This document shows positions 22,593 to 33,862 of a stretch of 64,000 nt of DNA, piece after piece; position 1 is the first letter of the stretch, and each line of letters starts with the position of its first letter. The notes under the pieces were generated by a model. It ran no database searches and was not told the DNA's origin. It saw nothing but the letters and a program-made list of their open reading frames with translations. The translations under genes were made by a program, and so were the position numbers. Location: the NCBI GenBank assembly GCA_019009955.1, contig CM032229.1:9517001-9581000 (forward strand), in the 5' to 3' direction. The stretch comes from Riptortus pedestris. Its lineage: Eukaryota > Arthropoda > Insecta > Hemiptera > Alydidae.

Positions 22593-23569
22593 ATTTTAAT
22601 TGTCTCGCTCTGGAATTATGTCACCCCTTTCCAATGCTAAGCGACGTTTTCCATGTAGCCCTAAGACGTGACAAATAAATTGTTTACATTGTTGTTGACA
22701 AAGGCTTTTTTTGTATTCAAATCCATGCTCTAGAAAGATTCCGCTGTTTTTTAGAGACCTGAGACGCTATAAATGAATCTATAACTAATAACTATTTACA
22801 TCCCTTAGCGCCACTTTTACAACCTAACTGTTTTAATGGGTGAGAAGCCCATTAGAAATATAATGGCTATTTGTTTTAGCACTAATTACAGCAGTAAAAG
22901 GTTTATAGATTCCATTTAAGCATGTAATGGGTCTGTAATCTTTAGTGACCTTCCTTTTTCGGAATCATATAGGTCACACCTTCAACGAAATCTTTAGGTA
23001 TTGACACACGACCTGTCAACATATCTGAATAACATCTAGCTAGCAAGTGATGTAGGTGTGTAAAATGCTTGAACCAATAATTTCATGGCGACCGGGGAAT
23101 TTCCAGTTATGCATTATTTTTAATGCTTGTGTAACTTCTTCCAATAATTGGTCGTCTTCTAATATTTTTCTTACGTGGGAAATAGTTTATTTTGTTTCTT
23201 CTCTATGTGCTTCTTTGTATCTCCTTATCCTATTCGCTTATACAGCAAACCTTTGTTTTTCCTTATTTAAATAGGTTCGTAGAATCTCAATAAAATCGGT
23301 CTAATTTACCAAGCCTAGGTGAAGCGTTACAATTTCGCCTTTAAGCCTGGTACTAGAACCATATGTATTACAGAGGAGATACTAATTTAAAGTCAATATA
23401 CCAATTCTCTTACGAAGGTCAGCTATCTTTTTCTTCCATCAGGACAATCGTCGCTCACATGGCGGATTGTCCTGATTTTGCTGGCCTGTGTCCTGGGAGT
23501 ATTTCCTCAACTAACTATTCCTAGATAGCTCGCCACTTCTCTTGAAGCTGAATAAGTTCAATGTTTAAT
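22593..23569. other. Intron sequence, nothing recognised
   Basis: Mixed AT-rich sequence with short frames. Confidence 0.45.
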
Positions 23570-23791
23570 TTGTTATTATTATCATTATTTGTTAAGGTCC
23601 ACTTTTTGCTATTATGGATAATTGGGACGAGTTATCTACAGGTTATCAACCTGTTCTAGCCAGTGGACTAAGGATTTTATTTAATGAGTTCGTCACTAAA
23701 TAAATTCATGCGGGAATGGAACTCGCCACTGTAGGTTTACCATGTCAGATTACGGCCATCATTTTAACTCACATGGCTAACCTGAGCCCCG
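23570..23791 (-). mobile_element. tRNA-Leu-like SINE
   Basis: Tail (GTTAAGGTCCACTTTTTG) to head (CTCACATGGCTAACCTGAGC). The B box is changed by small deletions. Confidence 0.72.
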
Positions 23792-23829
23792 AAAATGTAA
23801 TATATAACTAATCTTTTTCAAAAATTGTG

Positions 23830-23905
23830 AATATGCGGCGAGATGAGATCGTAGTGTGTCAACCATCTGCTCAGTTTACTCAGTCCCTGGGTGACGGATT
23901 TTGTT
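23830..23905 (-). mobile_element. HX repeat, 5' end only
   Basis: CATCTGCTCAGTTTACTCAG and CTGGGTGACGGATTTTG. Confidence 0.55.
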
Positions 23906-23972
23906 CTATATGTAAATGATAAACGTGATATTCGTGTGACTGTCGATCTTATCTAAGAGACGACAAAATTAA

Positions 23973-25449
23973 CCCTTAATTGGCCAGGAACTCAAAAAAT
24001 GACTTGTTTTTTTTCTTAAAAACACATTATTTGCGTTCCTAATAAATAGAATAAGGTTTTACTTATTTTTTTTTCTGAACAAAAATATTACATGGTGTCT
24101 TTAAGTACACCTTGGCCAGTTACCCTAAAACCTTAGCGGTGTCTTTAAGTACACTCTGGCCAATCACCGTAAATCAATGGTGGTGTCTGTAAGTTATGTT
24201 AATAAACTGAAATAGTTTCTAAAAATGTAATTAAATAATTTATTATGTAATAAAAGAAACGTGTTGTAAATAAAAAATAAGTACATTGTAAACAAAATAT
24301 AAATCCGTCAAAAATATCATTAAACCTTCCATTCATTCAAGAAAACAGGGCCTTTCACGGGTGTTACAAAGTTTCACATTACATTTTCAGCATAAAACAA
24401 CCGTTTGATTTTGGTGACAGAGTCTGCACTTTCCTTTTGTAGTGAATACTTGTCAATGGTGCATCCCATCAAGTCTTGCTGCATTGGCTATGAGAGCTGC
24501 AGCAGTTCTTGGCTGCAATTGGTGGTGTCTAGCCCTTTTAGCTCGCCGGTCCAGCAGAATATCCTCTGCAATGTGTATTCGAAATTGTTTTAAAGTCATT
24601 TTTTTTAGGGTGTTCCTTTTATGCAACGTTATTAACCACAAAATCTAATTATTAGATGAAAATGTTCATGTAATATTTGTGGGAGCGGTAACCTGTTATA
24701 TAAAGTGCAACAAACATGTCACTAAGGTCAACACTTTGTTATCATACCATTTAATAATGCTGATACACTTTTTGTTATCAACGTATTCTACATAGCATCC
24801 AGTTCCCTCTTTCACCCTCAATATTGAAATGTTCCAATATTTCAATTTGAAAATTTCCTTCATCCATTTTGGGGCATCCGTCTGCATTTTCTCCTTCATT
24901 GTTGCTTTCTTCTTCATCAGAGGTGATACTAAATTTTGGTAGCAAAGAGAAAAATGGTTTCACCTCGACTTTTATACGTATCTGTTAATTAAAATGGTAA
25001 AAGTAAGAAATAATATAAAATCATGCCCCTTGGGCAAATTTGTTGGTATTTGGCCAGGGTGAACTTAAGTACACCATCCTTAAAATCCATGCTAAAACTC
25101 TATTTCTCTCCTGAATGGAAAATGAAACACATAGGAACTTAAATACAATCCTTTACAACTAATTCACCCATTTTGGTTCATATTTAAATCGAATAGCGTA
25201 TATTTTAATGAGTTAGAAACTTTGCTGGGAACTAGTGTGAAGTAGGATGGTAAACAATGATGATTTTCTTCAGTATATTGCTAGTAATTAGCTCCAATAA
25301 CAATAAATGGACTTGTGTCGCATATGTCCATGCTTGGGAGGTTACAGGGGTGTGGACTGTGGCCCAAAAGGGGTAAGAATAGAAGCAGTTGCTCTCTGAA
25401 AGGGTTAAATATGAATGGTGTCTTTAAAGACACCTTGGCCAGTTAAGGG
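23973..25449 (-). mobile_element. piggyBac-like element with TTAA at both ends
   Basis: TTAA at 23969-23972 is followed by CCCTTAATTGGCCAGG; the right end is CCTTGGCCAGTTAAGGG followed by TTAA at 25450-25453. Termini starting CCC next to duplicated TTAA are diagnostic of piggyBac elements. The right end also carries the perfect palindrome GGTGTCTTTAAAGACACC (25426-25443). Variants of this terminal motif recur inside at 24093-24127, 24139-24165 and 25042-25075, probably transposase-binding subterminal repeats. Length is 1477 bp, shorter than the ~2.4 kb usual for autonomous copies. The enclosed transposase is decayed. Confidence 0.85.
24310..24963 (-). pseudogene. piggyBac-type transposase remnant
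   Basis: On the - strand, pieces in order are: acidic N-terminus (SITSDEEESNNEGENADG, about 24925-24870); the segment YVDNKKCISIIKWYDNKVLT (about 24780-24720), matching the conserved KWYDNK motif of piggyBac; TLKKMTLKQFRIHIAEDILL (about 24610-24550); and a C-terminal cysteine finger, KGKCRLCHQNQTVVLC, KCNVKLCN and PCFLE (about 24430-24330). Stops and frameshifts separate the pieces, and the catalytic core between the N-terminus and KWYDNK is absent. Confidence 0.8.
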
Positions 25450-25512
25450 TTAAGCAATTACTTACTTGGTGAGAAATCCATACTTAAATATTTCATTTGA
25501 AACCATAAATCA

Positions 25513-26203
25513 AAATCGTTAGGGACCAGCAAGTCCGTTACTCAGGTGCTGCGTACATAAATCGTTAGGGGCCAGCAAGTCCGTTACTCAGGTGCTGAGT
25601 ACATAAATCGTTAGGGGCCAGCAAGTCCGTTACTCAGGTACTGCGTACATAATTCGTTAGGGGCCAGCAAGTCCGTCACTCAGGTGCTGCGTACATAAAT
25701 CGTTAGGGGCCAGCAAGTCCGTTACTCAGGTGCTGCGTACATAAATCGTTAGGGGCCAGCAAGTCCGTTACTCTGGTGCTGCGTACATAATTCGTTAGGG
25801 GCCAGCAAGTCCGTTACTCAGGTGCTGCGTACATAAATCGTTAGGGGCCAGCATGTCCGTTACTCAGGTACTGCGTTCATAAATCGTTAGGGGCCAGCAA
25901 GTCCGTTACTCAGGTACTGCGTTCATAAATCGTTAGGGGCCAGCATGTCCGTTACTCAGGTACTGCGTTCATAAATCGTTAGGGGCCAGCAAGTCCGTTA
26001 CTCAGGTGCTGCGTACGTAAATCGTTAGGGGCCAGCATGTCCGTTACTCAGGTACTGCGTTCATAAATCGTTAGGGGCCAGCAAGTCCGTTACTCAGGTG
26101 CTGCGTACGTAAATCGTTAGGGGCCAGCAAGTCCGTTACTCAGGTGCTGCGTACATAAATCGTTAGGGGCCAGCAAGTCCGTTACTCAGGTGCTGCGTAC
26201 ACT
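25513..26203 (+). repeat. 46-bp minisatellite, 15 copies, from an HX 5' end
   Basis: Head-to-tail units, for example AAATCGTTAGGGGCCAGCAA followed by GTCCGTTACTCAGGTGCTGC and GTACAT. There are few substitutions (g/a at GGTGCTG/GGTACTG, AAGTCC/ATGTCC, TACAT/TTCAT), arranged in mixed order, so units have been shuffled. The part AAGTCCGTTACTCAGGTGCT equals the HX 5' end, and the array runs straight into an HX body. Confidence 0.92.
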
Positions 26204-26750
26204 AAGCCCATTTCCCACATGCTGTTGATCCCATCTCAACACATATTCTCTATTTCTATGTAAAAAACTGGACGATAAAAGGGTTGTGGGGGGGGGGGGA
26301 CTTACTGAAGGCTGAAAACAAGAAAGTACAAATAGCTCACTTAGTACGAAGAAACACTTGAGTTACGAAAAAATGTATAACGCAACAATTATAGAGCATC
26401 AATAGCTTAAAAGGATTGTTTCTTCGTCATTTTGCGATACAAGTCATAATAAAGGAGATATTTTGCATTTTCGAAATTCTCTCTAAAGCCACCACATCCC
26501 CCTGGTCCGATTTCAGCCGTTAACAGACTATATTTTTATTTAAAACGTTCAATGCCGAGTTTGGTAACGATTAAACAAAAATTGAGACCGCTAGAGCGTT
26601 AACAGACAGAATATATATTTTGAGTTTTGAACCGAGCTCATTTTCGTCATCTCCTGGTTAGGATCGATGGACATTTGAGGAAATTTTTCGAAAATCGCTT
26701 TTTGAGTAAAAGCTCAATAGCTGATTTCCCTTAAGGAAAATCTTCTAATA
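26204..26750 (+). mobile_element. HX repeat body and 3' end, attached to the 46-bp array
   Basis: Continues from the array: ATTTCCCACATGCTG, ACATATTCTCTATTTCTATG, CTTACTGAAGGCTGAAAAC, the body, CGTTAACAGACAGAATATAT, CATTTTCGTCATCTCC and AGCTGATTTCCCTTAAGG. With 25513-26203 it is a complete HX copy. Confidence 0.75.
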
Positions 26751-27264
26751 ACTATATACATCGTATGTAAGTGTATTTAACTAAAAAATAAAAGTAATGC
26801 TTTTCTACCTCTGGGAATATTAAACGTTGCCTAATTTTGCTTGAAAACAGTTCATCAGGTTTAACAAAATACCCAAAGGCCGCTATTGGAAGGTTTGCCA
26901 ACCAATTCAGATGATTAGAAATAAAGTGTGATTAAAGAATAATACATGCATTGAATCTACATCCCCCCCCTTGCTGGTAGATAGCCAGTGAGTTCCCAAC
27001 CAGAATTCGGTGCAGATAAAACCATTTCGCTCTGTTATATTCTGCTTGGACTTTTGTTCCGCCAGTTTTGTATTTGGCTCGTTCATGACGATTCTTTCAA
27101 TCCGCTCGACCGGAATGGACGGACTAGCAATTAATTTTCATATGAATGGTATGAATTGAAATGCTGCCAAAAACTCTTTTGCTTCCTCTCCATTACATAA
27201 TGGCTATTTTCACATTTGCTTTCTCTGTATTAGCAAATATCCCATTCTGGAAATTAGCTATTCA

Positions 27265-27350
27265 GGTTGTACACATGATTCGATTTTCGAAAAATTTCTT
27301 CAAATGTCGATCGATGACGAAAATGACGTCCGTTCAAATTTATAAATATG
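27265..27350 (-). mobile_element. HX repeat, 3' fragment
   Basis: GATTCGATTTTCGAAAAATT, CATTTGAAG-type block and CGAAAATGACGTCCGTTC, just before the mariner remnant. Confidence 0.55.
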
Positions 27351-27411
27351 CACGGTTTTTGCTCTATCTATTCGTTGTACAGCGTTTGTTTTAAATAATT
27401 TCTTTAGTATT

Positions 27412-28313
27412 TTGCAGGACTTCAACTATAGCATAAACAAAAGCAAATTCGCAACAATCTCGAACATACGGCGGTTTCAAGAAATTTCGCGCGGTGCCGA
27501 GAGCCTGGAGGATGACGATCGTAGTGGTTGGCCATCCGATGTTGACAACGACCCACTGAGAGCCTTAGTCGACGCCAATCCACTCACAACTGTTGGAGAG
27601 CTTGCTGAAGAATTGGATGTAACGCCTATGGCAATTTCCAACCACCTGCAACAGATTGGGAAGTCAAAATGGCCGCTGCACGAATTGACCGGAAATCAAA
27701 GAAATCGCCATTGTGAGGTCTCATCAGCTCTTCTGCTTCGGAAGAAGAACGACCCATTTCTGAATAGGCTTGTGACGTGTGATGAAAAGAGGATCCTTGG
27801 GAGCAGTGGTTGGACGTCGGCGGAGCTCCTCATCAGTTACCGAAGCCGAAACACCATGGCGACTGTTTGGTAGTCTGCAGCAGGTCTCATCCATCAGCTT
27901 CCTGAATCCGAACAAAACGATCACGCCAGAGAAGTACTGTCAGGAAATCGATTAAATACACCAGAAGCTTCGATATATGTGTCCGGCATTGCTCGACAGA
28001 AAAGACCAATTGTGCTTGTCAACTACCCTCTTCCGTATTATGCACAAGAGACGCTGCAATAGTTGAGTGCATTGGGCTACGAAACTCTGCCTCAATCACC
28101 ATACTCGCCGGAACTCTTGCCCACCAACTACTACTTTTTCAGGCATCTCGGCACCTTCCTCTTGCGAAACGTCTTGCCAGCCGAGACTACGCCAAAACGG
28201 CCTTCAATGAGTCCGTCTCATCGAGAACACCAGAATTCTATGCTACCGACATTAATTCACTTCTTTCTCGTTGGCAAAAGTGTTCTGATTCTCAGGGTTC
28301 CTATTACGATTAA
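27412..28313 (+). pseudogene. Mariner transposase remnant, nearly full length, several frameshifts
   Basis: Successive frames show RFQEISRGAESLEDDDRSG, PLTTVGELAEELDVTPMAIS, NHLQQIGKSKWPLHELT, NDPFLNRLVTCDEKRIL, SAAGLIH, FLNPNKTITPEKYCQEID, LGYETLPQSPYSPELLPTNY and RTPEFYATDINSLLSRWQK, ending GSYYD and a stop at 28311. This order is that of an irritans-type mariner transposase (usual length ~345 codons). The first catalytic Asp (CDEK) is kept. The second, in HDNARPH, is lost in a scrambled stretch, and the third is Asn (LLPTNY for LAPSDY). The first ~50 codons are missing. It cannot encode active transposase. Confidence 0.88.
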
Positions 28314-29034
28314 TAAAGTTTTGTTTGAACTGAGATATGCCCATTTGAAATTGCAGATTGAAAACCACAAGAACTTATGTTTATAACCCAATATATATAT
28401 TTAGCGGAAGTAATTATGTTTTAAGAGATTACTATCAGGATTGAAATATGTTTCTAGCTTACCGGTTTAAACATTCTAATAATTCGCAAACAATTGGAAA
28501 ATAAAATTCTAGAGGCAATGCTCTTTCTTGATCTTCCTTGGAAGTTTATTAATCATGCTTTATAAAGCACAGAAAAATGAAACTTTTGTTCATAACGTGT
28601 ACATTATAGAACAAAGATATATACTCCATTCCTCCAGACATTGAATTTGTGACGTAATTTTTAAAAGTAGTTCTCTTAACGAAAAGAAATGGTTCACTTC
28701 TCCGTCAGTTGGTATAATCTTTGTACATCGAAAGGAATTCATATTTATTTGAAGGCATGAAATAAAGCTGGGTAAACCTTTGTATTTGTGAGTCGCTCCA
28801 GCCAAAAATACAATGGTACATATTTTGGCAAGTTGTTCAAATATGCCTTTTGGCGGTGTTGGAGAGGGTGTATGCATATATATACCAGCGTAGATAGGGG
28901 TAGGTGGACAGGAGTATATCCCTAGGGGATGCCTGGTCCTTGGGGATGAAGCTACAGGGACAACCAGACACCAACCATACAATCCACAATACCACCAAAC
29001 ACTCAATAGTACACATTTCAGTTCGCAGCCACTT
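28314..29034. other. 3' flank of mariner, nothing else recognised
   Basis: AATAAA follows the transposase stop at once. A 165-codon frame on the - strand (28590-29087) has no family likeness. Confidence 0.45.
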
Positions 29035-29155
29035 AAACTCCTTAAGGGAAAACAGCTAAAGAGGTTATACTCATGACGGTGTGTCATACCTGACCAGCAC
29101 GCGAGAAATCTGCTTAGTTAACACAGCCCCTGAGTGACGGACTTTTTTTTTTACT
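29035..29155 (-). mobile_element. HX repeat, miniature copy with both ends
   Basis: Only ~120 bp: CTCCTTAAGGGAAAACAGCT (3' end) through GAGAAATCTGCTTAGTTAAC and CTGAGTGACGGACTTTTTTT (5' end). The whole centre is deleted. Confidence 0.65.
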
Positions 29156-29219
29156 TCTCCTTGTCATGGCACTCATAACATGAGCATTTAAATTCTACAC
29201 AATCCTATCCCGCCCCTAC

Positions 29220-29377
29220 ACTCTCGTTTTAATGGAAATCTGCTATTGAGATAGTAGTAACGATGTGATTTTCGAAATATGTATTCAAATGTACATTGTC
29301 TATTCACACTCAAGCGGTCGCGATTTTCGAAAGATCGTCATAAAGTTCGATACTTAAAGGTTACTATACAAAACTAA
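29220..29377 (-). mobile_element. HX repeat, 3' part
   Basis: GGAAATCTGCTATTGAGATA and AAGCGGTCGCGATTTTCG; cut by the next copy in the opposite orientation. Confidence 0.6.
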
Positions 29378-30065
29378 AAAGTCCGTCACGCAGGGGACTG
29401 ACTAAACTAAGCAGATTTCCCATGTGAAGTTTTACAAAAGAGAAATCTGCATACTGGTAACACAACACCACCAAACGATAATGAGAAATCTTTCAGTTAA
29501 TTAAAATAAATTCCCAACTGAAACGGCTTCTGAATTGTAAGAATAATTTATATTTTAATAACTCAAATTTTAGTAGTCCAAGAACTAAAGAAGGGTGGCG
29601 GGGGGGGGGGCGGATGAACAGAACGTATTTGCATAAATCTCACAAAGTAGTGAAGGTTAGGTAAGGTTTAGAAACGACAGGTAAGGTTAGAAGAAGCTTC
29701 CACCTGAGCCGAGTAGTTACGGTAACGGCAGACCTAATCCGAAACTATACCGACCACAGACTTCATAGAAATGCAAATACCTCGGTTAATATTCTAGATA
29801 GAGAATAAATGTATTTAACAATATTTATAGTAAATTTAATTTGCAATAAGATTGGTTCTATACAATTTTTTTATCCGACGTATGGTAAACGGAGATATTT
29901 CGAATTTTCGAAAATCCCCCGATTAAACCCCACCCTCTCACTGGTCTGGCTTCAGCCGTTAACGAACTTGATTTGTCTTTTTGCATAAAACGTTTAAATC
30001 TCGATTTTGTTTACGATCAAACAATCATTGCGACCGCTAGAGCGTTAAAAGACACACACACACAC

Positions 30066-30164
<99 letters not shown>

Positions 30165-30262
30165 GAGCTGACCTCATTTTCGTCATCTCCTCGGTAGGAT
30201 CGATGGACATTTGTGGACATTTTTCAAAAACCGCGTCATGAGTACGGAAATCTGCTAAAATA
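29378..30262 (+). mobile_element. HX repeat, near-complete long copy
   Basis: AAAAAGTCCGTCACGCAGGG, CTAAGCAGATTTCCCATGTG, the body with a second module, CCGCTAGAGCGTTAAAAGAC, (CA)n(TA)n at 30052-30158, CATTTTCGTCATCTCC, and a 3' end reduced to GGAAATCTGCTAAAA. Confidence 0.75.
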
Positions 30263-30500
30263 AATTTCGTTTGGCTTGCCAGAAAAAGGAGTTTAGAGGG
30301 GGAAAATCCCGAAAATTCAAAATATCTCCGTTATTAGAGGGATCGAAAAATTGTAATAAAACCAATCTAGTTTCAAATTTAATTTTCTCCAAACATTATT
30401 TCATACCTTTCTCTCTATCTAAATATTAAAATGGTTATTTGCAATTTTTTTAGTTTTCAGCTTTCAGTAAAACCCATTCTTGATCGCGTTATATTGGCTA
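30262..30500 (-). mobile_element. HX repeat, partial
   Basis: GGAGTTTAGAGGGGGAAAAT and TCAAAATATCTCCGTTATTA; starts where the previous copy ends. Confidence 0.6.
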
Positions 30501-30533
30501 AAATATGATATATCATGAAACATTCCACTCCAA

Positions 30534-30534
<1 letters not shown>

Positions 30535-30580
<46 letters not shown>
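30535..30580. repeat. (TA)n microsatellite
   Basis: Between two HX fragments. Confidence 0.95.
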
Positions 30581-30582
<2 letters not shown>

Positions 30583-30649
30583 CATTTTTCTATGTTATAA
30601 TGACCCTATAACATGGGGAATTTAATTTCTCCATGCCTTAGCCCCTCCT

Positions 30650-30785
30650 CCTTAATTAAAGGGAATCTGCTATTGGCGGAACAGTCATGATCAGCTTTTA
30701 AGAAAATGTATTCAAATATATCATGTCTCTTCACGTTCTTGCTGTAGCAATTTTTGTTTTATAACTACCTAAACTCGATATTAAA
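30650..30785 (-). mobile_element. HX repeat, 3' fragment
   Basis: AAAGGGAATCTGCTATTGGC through a diverged CTCTAGCGGTCGCAATTTTT block to the gene-side body. Confidence 0.55.
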
Positions 30786-30888
30786 TCAATGATCTATAGT
30801 TTTACATAAAAACATTCAAATATCGAGTTTGGTACCGAATCAACCCAAAATTGCGACCACAAGAGCGGTAACAGACAATATACATAAA

Positions 30889-30937
<49 letters not shown>

Positions 30938-31152
30938 CATTATGAGGAGTTCGGCTATCTGCTCCAGCGGTTTGAATTTTTTAACAAAATTATATATTAT
31001 ATATTAATAATAATAATTTTGAACGTACCTCATTTTCGTCATCTCCTAGGCAGGATCGAAGAATATTTGTTGAAATCTTTCCAAAATCACGTCATGAGTA
31101 CAAACAGAATAGCTGATTTTTTTCTTAAGGGGAGTTTGCTAAAATATCATTC

Positions 31153-31156
<4 letters not shown>
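30786..31156 (+). mobile_element. HX repeat, 3' half
   Basis: ATCGAGTTTGGTACCGAATC, (TA)n at 30890-30935, CATTTTCGTCATCTCCTAGG and TTCTTAAGGGGAGTTTGCTA. Confidence 0.65.

Positions 31157-31206
<50 letters not shown>
31157..31206. repeat. (TA)n microsatellite
   Basis: Starts at the 3' end of an HX copy. Confidence 0.95.
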
Positions 31207-31210
<4 letters not shown>

Positions 31211-31242
31211 CTTAAGCATAGTTAAAACTCAATACAAAGATT

Positions 31243-31460
31243 AAATTATTTGTTAAAATCCACTTTTTTGCAACTAAGGCTTATTGGGACGGGTTATCTA
31301 CAGGTTACCACCCTTGTCTATCCAGGATGGGACTTAGAATTTTATTTAATGAATTCCGTCGCTAAATAAATTCCCGTTCCCAGGTGGAAATTGAACTCGT
31401 CACTCTAAGTTTACCATGTGAGATTAAGGTTCATATAAAGATCATTAACATTAGCTAGTC
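31243..31460 (-). mobile_element. tRNA-Leu-like SINE
   Basis: Body GGGACGGGTTATCTACAGGT and B-box region GAAATTGAACTCGTCACTC. It lies between two (TA)n tracts. Confidence 0.72.
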
Positions 31461-31467
31461 AACTCTG

Positions 31468-31474
31468 CTATCTA

Positions 31475-31518
<44 letters not shown>
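31468..31518. repeat. (TA)n microsatellite
   Basis: Follows the SINE head at 31243-31460. Confidence 0.95.
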
Positions 31519-31522
<4 letters not shown>

Positions 31523-32044
31523 TAATAAAATGTATTTATTGAATAAAAAGGAAGAACGACAGAGACGGAATGAGACATAACAAGATTCCGAAGCAGACCC
31601 AGGCAACGTTATAAAAACAGAATCTGGGAACAGTTCCTTCCACAGTTCTATTGAATATTTATGCTGAATAAATCCCAAGTTTTTTTCCCTTCCCTTCTGC
31701 ACTTCCTTTTTTCCCTTTCTCTAAAGCCCCTAAGGGTTGTCCAGCCAGGGCCTTTATTTATGCACCAATGAGGCTGTGGTTTTGGCAGAATTAAAACCCA
31801 CGCAGTAGTTCCAACTATTGGTCCTCATTTATATTCTAGCTTCGTTCTCATGAGAGACTCCCAATGGAAGAAAGCTAAGGTTTTAATATTTTTTTGTAGT
31901 GGTCTGGGAATAATTACAAAGGGATATTATTACTGAGTTTTTTATTCACTTCAATAGCAATAGCGGGAGTGGTTTAGCGGTTAACGATCTAGAATTCCCT
32001 ACTAGGAATATGAGGGTTGTCATATTGTTGCGTTTATTACAAAA
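31519..32044. other. Intron sequence, nothing recognised
   Basis: No coding or repeat signal seen. Confidence 0.45.
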
Positions 32045-32612
32045 TCAGTAATAAACGTTGTTTATTAGAGTTCTTTTGGATTTCAAAATTAAATACACAC
32101 AAGCTTCAAACTTTTTATCACTACACAATTTATTTAACAATGCACTACACACTTGGTTAATTATTCTTAATTACTACTCACAGTATGCACTGATAGCTTT
32201 GCTGTTCTTGTTATGACACAGTCCAATAACTCACTCACTGAAGTTCACAAAAACACAGCACTGCACTGATATTCGCAAAGATAACGGCACTGCACTTACC
32301 TTAACTTAAACATGGGACTATACTATTCTTTTCATAAACACGGCACAAGACTGTTTTTCACATAAAACACTTTACCGTACTGCAACTAAGACGCTCTGTT
32401 CACTAAAGCTGCGCTGAACGCACTGTTGATCACATGAAGAGAGCTGAGAACAAACTAAACTAACTCGGGGCGAGCTAGTCCCTTTTTTAGCTTGGCGGAC
32501 AAACATCAAAGGGGAATGCCGAGACACCACGGGTATTGCCGAGGACGGGCTAGACCATCCGTCGGCTCCTTTCATCTACTTCGTACTTCTTAAATATGTG
32601 ATTAACTCTGTT
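32045..32612 (-). mobile_element. Solo-LTR-like repeat, copy 1
   Basis: Aligns along its length with 50090-50633 in the same orientation (GTTGTTTATTAGAGTTCTTT, AATGCACTACACACTTGG, AAACACTTTACCG, CACTAAAGCTGC, TACTTCTTAAATA). Read on the - strand it ends with AATAAAC (R/U5-like). Its TATA-like site is damaged here. No coding sequence adjoins it, so it looks like a solo LTR in the host intron. Confidence 0.55.
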
Positions 32613-33104
32613 TAATTTTTCATATACAATATTATTGTATTTAGCTATGTTGTTATAAGACATTCCAGCAGGACATCGAAGTACTTTCCTAAGAGCCCAC
32701 TCAGTTTGGTGTGTGTGCAGCAACTTGATTAAATAAGTGGGGTAATGGAGCAAATAGAGAAAAGGAGGATGTAGTCTGTTTGCATTACATGTTTATCTTT
32801 GGCAAACGGTTTAACCATATCAGTAGTATATTAATTCTAAAATACAAAATTACGGACAATTTAAGGTCAACAATATAAAAAAGTATAATTTTTTATACAA
32901 TGATATAAAAAAATAACTTTTTTTTGCCCTAAATAAGTAATATACTTTGTCTTGAAAATACTATAAAGGAAGCTTCGAGACGAGCTGTATGGCATGGCTA
33001 GGCACTTCTGTTGAGCCAAATATGTTCATTTTAAATATATAAATTTTGTACCGTTTTCACTCTACTTGACGTGACGTTTGAACGTATGTATGTAATAATA
33101 TCTA
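32613..33104. other. Intron sequence, nothing recognised
   Basis: AT-rich, no family resemblance. Confidence 0.45.
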
Positions 33105-33598
33105 TCTCAATCACTCAGATTTTAGTAATTCAAGAACAAAAGAAGGGGGGGCGGTCAACAGAACGACGTATTTGCTTGTATCTCGTATAATAAAACTTTG
33201 TTGAAAACAATATTTGTTATATAACCTTTAAATGAAGTAGTTCATGATATAGCAGCTTATTATTAATAAGAGACTTGTAGGAGTAGGGGTTTACTGAAAG
33301 CGTAAAACTATAAAATCCAAATATCTCCGTTAATACTTATTATACGGTAAGTATGTATAGGACAATTAATTTGCAATAAGATTGTTTTTATACAATTTTT
33401 TGATTCGACGTATATTAACAGAGATATTTCAAATTTTTTAAATTCCGCCCCTCTAACCCCCCCCCCCCCCTCCCCGTGGTCCGATTTCACCGTTAACGAA
33501 TTCGATCTTTCTTTTCACATAAAACGACTAAATATTGAGTTCGGTAACGATTAAACAATAATTGCAGCCTCTAGAGCGGTAATAGACAGGTCAAATGG
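33105..33598 (+). mobile_element. HX repeat, middle part
   Basis: AATTCAAGAACAAAAGAAGG, ATATAGCAGCTTATTATTAA, GTAGGGGTTTACTGAAAG, a C-rich run at 33457-33470, CCTCTAGAGCGGTAATAGAC. Confidence 0.65.
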
Positions 33599-33740
33599 CC
33601 AATCTTGTTTGATATTGAATGCTCTATAATAGTTGTTTTATGACGTGACTCGAATATCGAGCAAGTCGTCTGTACTTTCTTGGGGCCTTCAGTAAAAACC
33701 CCACTTTTGCTCATCGGATTTTCACTTTGAGTAACTGAGT
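33598..33740 (-). mobile_element. HX repeat, partial, directly before exon b
   Basis: GAATGCTCTATAATAGTTGT and GCCTTCAGTAAAAACCCCAC; ends about 125 bp from the exon b acceptor. Confidence 0.58.
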
Positions 33741-33862
33741 ATGCTGACACCTCGGGCCCAAATTACATTTTAATTTCTGTTTTTTTTTCTAGAGACTAGA
33801 CGGTGAAATATCACCCTTGTGTCATTTTGTAACATTAACAGCTGTTTGTTGTGTGTTTGCAG

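Noticed and set aside
25513..26203. CRISPR-like regular array
   Set aside because: Units are contiguous with no spacers, the DNA is eukaryotic, and the unit is a transposon end.
28590..29087. 165-codon frame on the - strand
   Set aside because: No recognisable motif, starts in AT-rich sequence and overlaps an HX copy; probably chance.
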